Source of the DNA: Desulfobacula sp.
GTDB lineage: Bacteria; Desulfobacterota; Desulfobacteria; Desulfobacterales; Desulfobacteraceae
Assembly: GCA_029940245.1 (NCBI GenBank)
Contig: JAOZRF010000204.1
Location: 1-5,798 of the forward strand
Length of the DNA stretch: 5,798 nt
Direction: 5' to 3'
Shown: positions 1-5,798 of the stretch, piece after piece
Numbering within the stretch: position 1 is the first letter of the stretch
Layout: the number at the start of each line of letters is the position of its first letter
The notes under the pieces: model-generated
Told to the model about the DNA's origin: nothing
The model's input: only the letters and a program-made list of their open reading frames with translations
Database searches by the model: none
Program-made: the position numbers and the translations under genes

Positions 1-1758
1 GCCTTTTTTATGTATCCTTTTGGCAAGCCAGGCAAAATCCACAGATTTATCCATATTTCCTGAAACATGCAGGCTGTGGTCACCAAACTCCAAAAGGGCT
101 TTGGAAATTTTAAGCTTGTTGGACCCTTCCGTCAAAAGAACAGAGGCAAGCTTATCTGACGCATCCTTTACTGCATTTCCTGAAATGTAAGTCTGCCGGC
201 TGGCGGATGTTGCCCCTGCATTACTTGTGAATTTTGTGTCCCCCACCACCACATGAATGGCTTCGGGTAAAACACCCAGAACCTCCCCGGCAATCTGGGT
301 TAAGATGGTTGTGGAGCCTTGACCGATATCGGCACACCCTGTGAAAAGGGTAATCCTGCCATTTTGATCCATTTCAATCTTAGCTGTGGACGGATTCTGA
401 ACCCCGGTATTGCCAATGCCATACCACATACCACCAAGTCCGATTCCTCGCTTTATGAATGGGGATATTTTCTTTGTCAGCCAGTTTTTTGATGCCTCTT
501 CATAATAAGGTTTCACACTCTTAAGACACTCCTGAAACCCTACACTGTTTACAAGTTTCTGGCCTGTTCCATTGATTGATCCTTTTTTAAAGCCATTGAT
601 AATTCTTATCTCCATGGGATCAATACCCAGTTTTTGTGCCAGCAGATCCATCTGGCTTTCATGGGCAAAGGCCATCTGAGGGGCACCAAACCCTCTCATG
701 GCACCGGAAAAGGTTTGATTTGTGTAGACACAGGAACATTCCATATCCACATGGTCAATCTCATAGGGCCCTGTACCATGGACGGCAGACCGGGTCGCCA
801 CTGCAATGCCATAGGAGCCATATGCTCCTGTATTGCAATATGCCCTCATCCTTATGGCAAGAAGTTTTCCATTTTCATCGGTTCCGGTCTTCATTTGAAT
901 AATAAACGGGTGTCGTTTAGCCGTGGCAAGATAGGATTCCTCCCGGGTATAAACATAACGTACCGGTTTTTTTAAATGATAAAGCGCAAGGCCGATAAAC
1001 CCCTGGACATTCAGGTCAAGCTTGGACCCGAATCCGCCACCCGTGGCGGTTTGGATAATTCTGACCTGTTCATCTTCAAGACCCAGCAGACCGACCACCT
1101 CTTTATGGTCATAATGGGGATTTTGTGTGGATGCATAAATAACCAGGGTTCCATCTTCATCCACATATCCTGCTCCTGCATCCGGTTCGATATAATTATG
1201 CTCAACGGCATGGGTCTTATACTCTTTTTCAACGATGGTATGACAATCATTGAATGCTGCCGCTGCATCCCCTCTTTTTATCCTGCGCGTAAAAAGAATG
1301 TTTCCTTTTTCATGGATCTTTGGCGCATCGCCGGCAAGGGCATCTTCAATATCAAATATAGGGTCAAGATCCTTGTAGCTGACATTAATAGCAGCTAAAG
1401 CCTTTAAAGCAATATCGTCTGTCAAGGCTGCCACCAGGGCAACAGGATCAGCCTTTGAACGTACCTTGTCACTTGCCAGCAGGGGCTGATCCTTGTTAAT
1501 GATTCCCATGAGATTTTTACCGGGAATATCCACTACAGTGAAGACCCTTATCACGCCCGGGATTGCCACAGCCTTTGCAACATCAATAGTTTCAATCACT
1601 GCATGGTGACGGGTGCTTCTCAATACCCTGAGGCTTAACGGATCCTTTAGTTCTATGTCTGCACAAAACTTTGCATCACCCTTTATTTTCCCCAACACAT
1701 CCCTGTGCGCAATATTTTTACCGATTGATTTGTATTTTAATTGATTCTGGGATTTCAT
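1..1758 (-). CDS. Molybdenum hydroxylase large (molybdopterin-binding) subunit, xanthine dehydrogenase family, C-terminus off window
   Basis: Catalytic subunit that would hydroxylate a carbon of an N-heteroaromatic ring using water and the molybdopterin cofactor. The frame is open for 586 codons from the ATG at 1758 to the window edge; family members have about 750-790 residues, so the C-terminal part with the catalytic glutamate is missing. Visible motifs: STQNP with Q212 (cofactor-side glutamine), TATGGGFGSK (237-246), TREESYLATAKRHP (271-284), AMRGFGAPQ (353-361), MWYGIGNTG (444-452) and TGCADIGQGS (473-482), the second cofactor-binding glycine loop. Positions equivalent to bovine xanthine oxidase E802 and F1009 are L247 and G449, while R880, R912 and F914 are kept as R323, R355 and F357 (alignment by memory). 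This speaks against xanthine and for a nicotinate-dehydrogenase-like substrate. The start overlaps the FAD-subunit stop as ATGA, with only a weak GGTGG upstream, suggesting coupled translation. Family certain; substrate open. Confidence 0.93.
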   Translation of the reverse strand, partial: MKSQNQLKYKSIGKNIAHRDVLGKIKGDAKFCADIELKDPLSLRVLRSTRHHAVIETIDVAKAVAIPGVIRVFTVVDIPGKNLMGIINKDQPLLASDKVRSKADPVALVAALTDDIALKALAAINVSYKDLDPIFDIEDALAGDAPKIHEKGNILFTRRIKRGDAAAAFNDCHTIVEKEYKTHAVEHNYIEPDAGAGYVDEDGTLVIYASTQNPHYDHKEVVGLLGLEDEQVRIIQTATGGGFGSKLDLNVQGFIGLALYHLKKPVRYVYTREESYLATAKRHPFIIQMKTGTDENGKLLAIRMRAYCNTGAYGSYGIAVATRSAVHGTGPYEIDHVDMECSCVYTNQTFSGAMRGFGAPQMAFAHESQMDLLAQKLGIDPMEIRIINGFKKGSINGTGQKLVNSVGFQECLKSVKPYYEEASKNWLTKKISPFIKRGIGLGGMWYGIGNTGVQNPSTAKIEMDQNGRITLFTGCADIGQGSTTILTQIAGEVLGVLPEAIHVVVGDTKFTSNAGATSASRQTYISGNAVKDASDKLASVLLTEGSNKLKISKALLEFGDHSLHVSGNMDKSVDFAWLAKRIHKKG

Positions 1759-2609
1759 GATTTCACCACCGGATATAAGATTCGCATGAAAAGGCCTTGT
1801 ACTGCTGGTTCTTTATAAATAGCGGAAGACCGTCTTCCTGTAATTTTAATCATATTGCCGGCCAGAATTCCACCAGCTTCCCATATCAAATTTTCAGTGG
1901 GTATTTTTCCTGTCAAAAACGCTTCCACGGATTCCATTTTACAGGGAGTGGGTGTACAGGCTCCCAGGCCAATCTTGAGGAATGAGATCCTGCCGTCTTT
2001 ATCTTTTTTTACAAATACCGCCATACTGATCCTGGATACGGCAAGCTCTCTTCTTCTGCCGATTTTCTGAAAATCTGTAAAACCGCCCTGATAGGGGGTG
2101 AGAATAAATTTGACAAGGATCTGTCTGGGAGAAAGGCAAGACATGTATGCCTTTGTTGCCATTTCTTCCATGGATACGAGTCGTGTGCCCTTTTTATCTG
2201 CCACCAGCGCTTTTGCATCGTGGACAACCAAAGCCGGGACCGTATCTCCACAGGGAGATGAATGAGCCACATTACCGCCAATGGTTGCAATATTTCTGAT
2301 CTGTTTACTGGCAAAATTTTTAGCGGATTTTTTAAGGGCCAGGGCATTTGATTTAAGGATTTTGGAAGAATAGATTTCAGATAGCGTAACACCTGCTCCC
2401 ACAGAAAGCTCTTTATTATTGAGTTCAATTCCCTTTAATTCTTCCAAACGGCTGATATCCAGCAGATACTTTTTATCAAGTCCATCCGACCTTAGATCAA
2501 CCATTACATCGGTGCCTCCGGCAATGATCTTTGTGTCTTCTCCCTTTTCCCATAAAAAGCTAAGGGCCTCTTTTAAATTCAGGGGTCGTATGTATTCAAT
2601 ATCAGTCAT
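1755..2609 (-). CDS. Molybdenum hydroxylase medium (FAD-binding) subunit
   Basis: FAD-carrying electron-transfer subunit of the same cytoplasmic hydroxylase: it takes electrons from the [2Fe-2S] centres and passes them to an outside acceptor. The 284-residue length is normal for the stand-alone CoxM-type subunit. The N-terminal PCMH-type FAD domain shows IIAGGTDVMVDLR (28-40) and IRNIATIGGNVAHSSP (104-119), the two loops that grip the FAD diphosphate. The C-terminal CO-dehydrogenase-flavoprotein domain shows FQKIGRRRELAVSRIS (180-195) and a terminal RRSSAIYKE (259-267). It lacks the cysteine-rich insertion that holds an extra [4Fe-4S] cluster in 4-hydroxybenzoyl-CoA reductase; only one cysteine (C120) lies in that area. 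The ATG lies 2 bases after the stop of the iron-sulfur gene. The only Shine-Dalgarno candidate is a run of six G six bases upstream, inside the end of that gene, so translation is probably coupled. Confidence 0.95.
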   Translation of the reverse strand: MTDIEYIRPLNLKEALSFLWEKGEDTKIIAGGTDVMVDLRSDGLDKKYLLDISRLEELKGIELNNKELSVGAGVTLSEIYSSKILKSNALALKKSAKNFASKQIRNIATIGGNVAHSSPCGDTVPALVVHDAKALVADKKGTRLVSMEEMATKAYMSCLSPRQILVKFILTPYQGGFTDFQKIGRRRELAVSRISMAVFVKKDKDGRISFLKIGLGACTPTPCKMESVEAFLTGKIPTENLIWEAGGILAGNMIKITGRRSSAIYKEPAVQGLFMRILYPVVKS

Positions 2610-2611
2610 TC

Positions 2612-3106
2612 TCAGCCCCCCACTTTTTTAAGTTGATTAAGTTGATCCGTAAGTTTGGCAGCTTCCTTGACTGAAACAAAAATCTGGCTGTATCCAGTGC
2701 ATCTGCAAAGGTTGCCGGACAGGGCTCTGGAGATTTCTTTATGGTCAGGATCAGGGTTCTCTGCTAACAGGGCATGGGCACTCATCAAAATGCCGGGTGT
2801 ACAAAAACCGCATTGAACCCCATGGTTTTCCATAAATTTTTCCTGAACAGGTGCCAGGTTCTCTTTTGTGGCAAGCCCTTCCACTGTAACCACTGTTGTA
2901 CCGTCAAGCCGGGCTCCCAGCATGAGACAGGAATTAATGGCTTTACCATCAACATTAATGGTGCAGGCACCACACTCGCCAATACCGCACCCTTCCTTTG
3001 TTCCCTTTAGTCCTATCAGGGATCGTATTGTTTCCAAAGCCGTTATATCAGCCGGTATGTCCAGGGCTGCTTTCTGCCCGTTGATCGTAAATTCAATATG
3101 CACCAT
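2612..3106 (-). CDS. Molybdenum hydroxylase small ([2Fe-2S]) subunit
   Basis: Iron-sulfur subunit that carries electrons from the molybdenum centre to FAD. At 164 residues it has the usual length. The N-terminal plant-ferredoxin-like domain carries the first [2Fe-2S] set C40, C45, C48 and C60 in [10 protein letters not shown] followed by NSC. The C-terminal four-helix domain carries the second set C99, C102, C134 and C136 in QCGFCTPG and NLCRCTGY. All eight cysteines are present, and Q98 precedes C99 as in the family. There is no twin-arginine or other signal peptide, so the enzyme should be cytoplasmic. The start at 3106 is supported by the conserved N-terminal beta strands and a modest AGG seven bases upstream; the gap to the preceding DUF1185 gene is 24 bases. 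The gene ends in a run of six G directly before TGA (see the separate entry). Assignment to the family is secure; the substrate is set by the large subunit. Confidence 0.96.
   Translation of the reverse strand: MVHIEFTINGQKAALDIPADITALETIRSLIGLKGTKEGCGIGECGACTINVDGKAINSCLMLGARLDGTTVVTVEGLATKENLAPVQEKFMENHGVQCGFCTPGILMSAHALLAENPDPDHKEISRALSGNLCRCTGYSQIFVSVKEAAKLTDQLNQLKKVGG
2615..2621 (-). other. In-phase G-GGG-GGC heptamer before the stop of the [2Fe-2S] gene
   Basis: The last sense codons are GTG GGG GGC followed by TGA. The seven bases G GGG GGC have the X-XXY-YYZ pattern of a minus-one slippery site in the correct phase. After a minus-one slip, reading would continue CTG AGA ATG and enter the FAD-subunit frame at its own ATG. 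The same G run lies six bases before that ATG and is also its only Shine-Dalgarno candidate, which is the simpler explanation. A run of six A lies just upstream, in the two lysine codons. Confidence 0.45.
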
Positions 3107-3120
3107 GTGAAAACCTATTC

Positions 3121-3146
3121 TCTTAATCCATCATCTTAATCCGTCC
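3121..3146 (-). repeat. 13-base-period tandem duplication across the DUF1185 stop codon
   Basis: On the plus strand the units 3121-3133 (tcttaatccatca) and 3134-3146 (tcttaatccgtcc) match at 11 of 13 positions, the first nine in a row. The stop codon of the DUF1185 gene is the last three bases of the first unit. It may be a remnant of replication slippage that moved or renewed the stop. Confidence 0.75.
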
Positions 3147-3724
3147 TGGCCCTTGATCTCATCCACAGTCAATCCTCCCACCCTTGGAGAAGGACGGCCT
3201 GAATCTGTCACACCTACGATGAGTACCAGCTCATTGTCCATGGGAGCATCGGGTATTCTTACTTCCATGGCATCAAAATGAGACCTGACAAAGGCAGCGT
3301 TTTTGTGTCCCAGGGGAAGATCAATGGCAGTACCGGGGCCGCCCAGCTTTTTTGCAGAGGGCAAAAGCGCTTTCCCACCGCCGACATTGGCCCGGATCGG
3401 TTTTCCCAAAGCAGGATGCATAAGAGCGGCACAATGTTCCCGCTCTCCTGCCAACCCTGAAATTGCAGCCTTTCCATAGCTTTCCACATCTTCAGGTGCG
3501 ATTCCCAGGGCGACAACCGCCTTTTTAGTCAACATATCACCCAGCTCATCACTCCAGGCATACAGCAACGACAGGTCTTCCTGGTAAATACCGGCATAGG
3601 GGTTTTTAAATACAACGGCACAAGCAGCCTTGCGGGTTGATTTTTCCAAAGTTTTTACACCATCCATACGGGTTTCTTCAACAAAGGTATAAATTGTTCT
3701 GATTTGCGGTTTTATTTCACTCAT
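3131..3724 (-). CDS. DUF1185 / PF06684 'amino acid synthesis family' protein
   Basis: A 197-residue soluble protein that I recognise as Pfam PF06684 (DUF1185). As I recall, structures of this family show a variant of the Bacillus chorismate mutase fold; the proposed role in amino-acid metabolism is indirect and no reaction is established. Visible conserved blocks are GLAGEREHCAALMHP (90-104), GGGKALLPSAKKLGGPGT (115-132), then IDLPLGHKNAAFVRSHFDAM (134-153), and SGRPSPRVGGL (175-185). These are rich in charged and polar residues (E94, E96, H97, H103, H140, K141, R147, H149, D151), as expected for an active site. No signal peptide or membrane segment is seen. The start at 3724 has a strong AAAGGAG nine bases upstream. 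The gene sits between a TRAP transporter and a molybdenum hydroxylase on the same strand, which suggests a step in breakdown of the imported compound rather than amino-acid synthesis. Both gene ends carry short tandem duplications. Confidence 0.9.
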   Translation of the reverse strand: MSEIKPQIRTIYTFVEETRMDGVKTLEKSTRKAACAVVFKNPYAGIYQEDLSLLYAWSDELGDMLTKKAVVALGIAPEDVESYGKAAISGLAGEREHCAALMHPALGKPIRANVGGGKALLPSAKKLGGPGTAIDLPLGHKNAAFVRSHFDAMEVRIPDAPMDNELVLIVGVTDSGRPSPRVGGLTVDEIKGQDGLR

Positions 3725-3736
3725 TTTATTTCACTC
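3710..3736 (-). repeat. 14-base-period tandem duplication across the DUF1185 start codon
   Basis: GAGTGAAATAAAA occurs twice on the minus strand, at 3736-3724 and 3722-3710, separated by one base. The first copy supplies part of the ribosome binding site and the spacer; the second encodes codons 2-5 after overlapping the ATG. Both copies are identical over 13 bases. Slippage during replication is the simplest origin. Confidence 0.85.
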
Positions 3737-3740
3737 CTTT
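3734..3740 (-). promoter_or_regulatory. Ribosome binding site of the DUF1185 gene
   Basis: AAAGGAG, nine bases before the ATG at 3724, is the best Shine-Dalgarno match in the window. Its GAG belongs to the upstream copy of a 13-base repeat whose second copy starts at the start codon. The 80-base gap (3725-3804) shows no convincing promoter or terminator. Confidence 0.8.
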
Positions 3741-3804
3741 ATGTCCAAAATAATAGTAATAGTTATAAAATATCAGGTTGTAAAATGGAAACTACCACGT
3801 TCTC

Positions 3805-5106
3805 CTATCGCATTACTCCAGGCAAAAACAGTGCAATCTGGGGGAAAACAGTCACAAGGGCTACCACTGCAAATATGGCAAAAAGGAAAAAAATTGCTCC
3901 CTTGAAAACAGTTCCCATAGGAACTTCTGCTACACCGGAAATAACAAATATATTTAATCCCAGAGGTGGCGTAATAAGCCCTGCCTCCATCATCAAGACA
4001 GAAATAACACCAAACCATATTGGATTAAATCCAAGTTTTAAAATCGTCGGGAATATCACCGGCAAAGTTAATACCATCATGGATGTTGCATCAAGGAAAC
4101 ATCCAAGGAAAAGATAGCCGATAAGTATGAAGGTCAATATGGCATACCGGGATAACTCAAGCTCGGAAAGGTATAAAGACAGGTTCATGGGAATCATGGT
4201 CAATGCCATGAAATAGGTAAAGACATAGGCACCGGCCAGGATAATAAAAATCATGACGGAAATCTTTGTGGTGGATGTCATGGCCTCCTTCAGAGAGGGC
4301 CAGGTCATTTTTTTCCTTATTATGGTAACAACAAACAGAAAAAAAGCGCCTACAGCACCTGCTTCCGTGGGGGTAAAAAATCCCAGGTATATCCCGCCCA
4401 TGACAAGTAAAAAAACAACGATAAGCTCCCAGATACTTTTGAGGGATATAACCTTTTCCAGAAAAGGAACCTTTGCAGGATTTGATGGTGCAGCCTGGGG
4501 TTTTATCATAACCCAGACAATAATAATAAGAACATAGGCCAGGGCAAGTAAAAATCCGGGTAAAAAACCGGATATTAATAATTTTCCAATGGACTGTTCC
4601 GTGAGTATCCCGTATACCACAAAACCGATGCTGGGGGGGATTAAAAATCCCAGGGTACCGCCTGCTGCAACGCTTCCCGTAGCCAGACGGGTATCATAAT
4701 TATATTTTTTCATTTCAGGCAGGGCCACCCTGCCCAACGTGGCTGCCGTTGCCACAGAAGATCCGCAGATGGCTGCAAAGCCTGCACAGGCACCAATTGT
4801 TGCAATGGCAAGACCGCCGGGAAGCCTTCGAAGCCATTTATCCGCAACACTGTAAATCCCCTGGCTCAATCCTGAGACGGAAGCCAGTTCTCCCATGATC
4901 ACAAACAAAGGAATTACAGTAAAAGAATAGGTTGTAAATGTTCCATAAAAAGATCTTACCAATGTGGGCAGGGCCACGGATATATCAGTGAGGGAACTGA
5001 TGCCCCAAAAGCCCACAAAGGCAAGGGAAAACCCAATGGGCATACCAATGATCAAAAGTAAAAACAATCCTGCGATTCCAACAATCCCAATGGTCTGAGG
5101 GTCCAT
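3805..5106 (-). CDS. dctM: TRAP transporter large permease subunit DctM
   Basis: Inner-membrane subunit that forms the sodium-driven transport path of a tripartite ATP-independent periplasmic (TRAP) importer. The length of 433 residues is normal for an unfused DctM. Most of the chain is hydrophobic, with about a dozen membrane segments starting at residues 6-34. Family landmarks are GMPIGFSLAFVGF (21-33), CGSSVATAATLG (114-125), GGTLGFLIPPS (149-159), FTPTEAGAVGA (244-254), LDATSMMVLTLPVIFP (338-353) and EAGLITPPLGLN (374-385); the GSS and TEAG-type stretches lie in the helical hairpins that bind sodium and substrate in the family. The ATG at 5106 has AAAGGA seven bases upstream. The gene follows dctQ after 34 bases and ends 80 bases before the DUF1185 gene. 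The membrane subunits do not reveal the ligand; the missing periplasmic binding protein would. Confidence 0.97.
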   Translation of the reverse strand: MDPQTIGIVGIAGLFLLLIIGMPIGFSLAFVGFWGISSLTDISVALPTLVRSFYGTFTTYSFTVIPLFVIMGELASVSGLSQGIYSVADKWLRRLPGGLAIATIGACAGFAAICGSSVATAATLGRVALPEMKKYNYDTRLATGSVAAGGTLGFLIPPSIGFVVYGILTEQSIGKLLISGFLPGFLLALAYVLIIIVWVMIKPQAAPSNPAKVPFLEKVISLKSIWELIVVFLLVMGGIYLGFFTPTEAGAVGAFFLFVVTIIRKKMTWPSLKEAMTSTTKISVMIFIILAGAYVFTYFMALTMIPMNLSLYLSELELSRYAILTFILIGYLFLGCFLDATSMMVLTLPVIFPTILKLGFNPIWFGVISVLMMEAGLITPPLGLNIFVISGVAEVPMGTVFKGAIFFLFAIFAVVALVTVFPQIALFLPGVMR

Positions 5107-5113
5107 ATAAATG

Positions 5114-5119
5114 TCCTTT
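5114..5119 (-). promoter_or_regulatory. Ribosome binding site of dctM
   Basis: AAAGGA lies seven bases before the ATG at 5106 and fixes that start. It sits in the 34-base gap after dctQ, so dctM can initiate independently of dctQ translation. Confidence 0.8.
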
Positions 5120-5140
5120 GAAGTTTAACACAAATGCATA

Positions 5141-5668
5141 TTAGCTTTCCGCAGCCTTTGTCTCAAAGAATCCTCGAACAGATTCAATGAGTGTTATGAG
5201 TAGTTCCAGGCACAAAAGTACTGCACCACCACTCAGAAGAAAATAAAGGGGATAGAGTGGTATCCCTAAGGTATCTGTGGTGGTTCCAGCATGGAGTTCT
5301 TCAATACCCGAGACGATGCCATACCATACAAGCATGGCGATAATCTGGAAACTGAGGAGTATTGTGATTGTTTCTATAACCCTTGCGAGCCTTGGTGGAA
5401 GGGCATTGGTTAACATGGTCACTTTGACATTGGCTCCAGACTGATGGGTATAGGCCATCCCAAGAACTCCAAAAATGGCCAGCATGAATTCACTCATTTC
5501 AATGGCCCCTGGTATGGGTTTTGAAAAAAAATACCGCCCGACCACATCAAGGGTGGTGAGCAACATCATCACAATGACCCAGCCCATTCCAAGGAACAGA
5601 GCAACCTTCACGAGACCATTGATTTTTTTTTTGAATCTGAAAAACCAATCCTGGGAACTGCCTATCAT
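5141..5668 (-). CDS. dctQ: TRAP transporter small permease subunit DctQ
   Basis: Small inner-membrane partner of DctM, which together with the periplasmic binding protein DctP makes up a TRAP importer. The 175 residues form four hydrophobic segments at roughly 19-40, 58-74, 98-120 and 138-162. The family signature is present after the first helix: DVVGRYFFSKPIPGAIEMSE (41-60), where the arginine and the later glutamates are usual. A basic N-terminus (RFKKK, 11-15) fits an inside-facing start. The ATG at 5668 has TAGGA seven bases upstream, so the start is well supported. It is the first gene of the visible operon; a strong hairpin lies 38 bases upstream, where dctP normally ends. The encoded protein is not fused to DctM, and the two genes are separated by 34 bases. 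Confidence 0.95.
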   Translation of the reverse strand: MIGSSQDWFFRFKKKINGLVKVALFLGMGWVIVMMLLTTLDVVGRYFFSKPIPGAIEMSEFMLAIFGVLGMAYTHQSGANVKVTMLTNALPPRLARVIETITILLSFQIIAMLVWYGIVSGIEELHAGTTTDTLGIPLYPLYFLLSGGAVLLCLELLITLIESVRGFFETKAAES

Positions 5669-5798
5669 ATTATCGTCCTAAATCCAAAAATTTATAGGAA
5701 AAGACATCATCTGCCGGGATATTTTTAAAATACCCCGGCAGATGAGCCTGGGTATTTGTCTATAATATTAAAAAACGGGACAGGCGTTAAAGCTGACC
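5669..5798. other. Non-coding leader upstream of dctQ
   Basis: About 130 bases with no supportable gene. It holds the dctQ ribosome binding site (TAGGA, 5676-5680) and the hairpin at 5707-5745. All three minus-strand frames close between the right edge and the hairpin, so if dctP lies upstream its end is within the last bases of the window or beyond it. The remaining fragment is too short to recognise as DctP. Confidence 0.6.
5707..5745 (-). terminator. Strong hairpin in front of dctQ, possible partial terminator or attenuator
   Basis: Positions 5707-5718 pair with 5734-5745 as a perfect 12-base stem (core CATCTGCCGGG). After one A-C mismatch, 5720-5724 pair with 5728-5732, leaving a three-base loop. 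On the minus strand the stem is followed by TGTCTTTTCC, a modest U-rich stretch; the other side has no T run, so any terminator function would act in the direction of the operon. In TRAP operons such a structure between dctP and dctQM can lower expression of the membrane genes or protect the dctP message. The stem is clear from the sequence; the function is inferred. Confidence 0.6.

Noticed and set aside
634..1398. Two adjacent plus-strand open frames (634-975 and 976-1398)
   Set aside because: They lie antisense inside the molybdopterin subunit, whose own frame is intact with all motifs, and the translations show no recognisable domain.
1755..1758. ATGA overlap between FAD and molybdopterin genes as a frameshift fusion
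   Set aside because: No slippery heptamer precedes it; this is the common arrangement for translational coupling.
1755..2609. Possible 4-hydroxybenzoyl-CoA reductase beta subunit
   Set aside because: The cysteine-rich insertion that binds the extra [4Fe-4S] cluster is absent; only a single cysteine is in the region.
3745..3792. TTTCCA and TTATAA spaced by about 17 bases on the minus strand in the gap before the DUF1185 gene
   Set aside because: Both hexamers are poor matches in an AT-rich stretch, and an operon arrangement explains expression without a new promoter.
5761..5766. TATAAT on the plus strand, a perfect -10-like hexamer
   Set aside because: No -35-like sequence lies about 17 bases upstream, the region is AT-rich, and no plus-strand gene follows within the window.
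5770..5775. Run of six T on the minus strand near the right edge, as in a terminator tail
   Set aside because: The visible bases just upstream do not form a stem, so there is no hairpin to support it.

Overview
The window is one strand-consistent, gene-dense block. Six protein genes all read on the minus strand, so transcription runs from the right edge towards position 1, and gaps and overlaps between genes are short. The order in the direction of transcription is: TRAP transporter small membrane subunit (dctQ), TRAP large membrane subunit (dctM), a PF06684 / DUF1185 'amino acid synthesis family' protein, then the [2Fe-2S], FAD and molybdopterin subunits of a xanthine-dehydrogenase-family molybdenum hydroxylase. 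The molybdopterin subunit is cut by the left edge of the window and lacks its last roughly 180 residues.

Region by region: 5669-5798 is non-coding as far as can be seen and carries one strong hairpin in front of dctQ. The solute-binding gene dctP that normally accompanies dctQM is not in the window and would be expected just off the right edge. 5668-3805 encodes the two membrane subunits. 3725-3804 is an 80-base gap holding only a good ribosome binding site. 3724-3131 encodes the DUF1185 protein, with a short tandem duplication at each end of the gene. 3106-1 encodes the hydroxylase with almost no spacing: 2 bases between the first two subunits and an ATGA overlap between the last two.

How it may work together (inference): a TRAP carrier imports a small carboxylate, the molybdenum hydroxylase hydroxylates a ring carbon next to nitrogen, and the DUF1185 protein does a connected step that is not yet assigned. 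The molybdenum subunit keeps the cofactor-side residues of the family but lacks two residues that hold xanthine in the mammalian enzyme. It also has a W-Y-G-I-G-N-T-G stretch that I associate with nicotinate dehydrogenase of Eubacterium barkeri, so nicotinate or a similar N-heteroaromatic carboxylate is my leading guess for the substrate. That would also suit a TRAP importer, which usually needs a carboxylate.

Organism: moderate GC (mid-40s percent by eye), TRAP transport and this style of hydroxylase would fit an anaerobic Desulfobacterota (sulfate-reducer-like) genome, but no taxonomic marker gene is present, so this is a weak inference. No RNA genes, mobile elements, CRISPR arrays or origins were seen.
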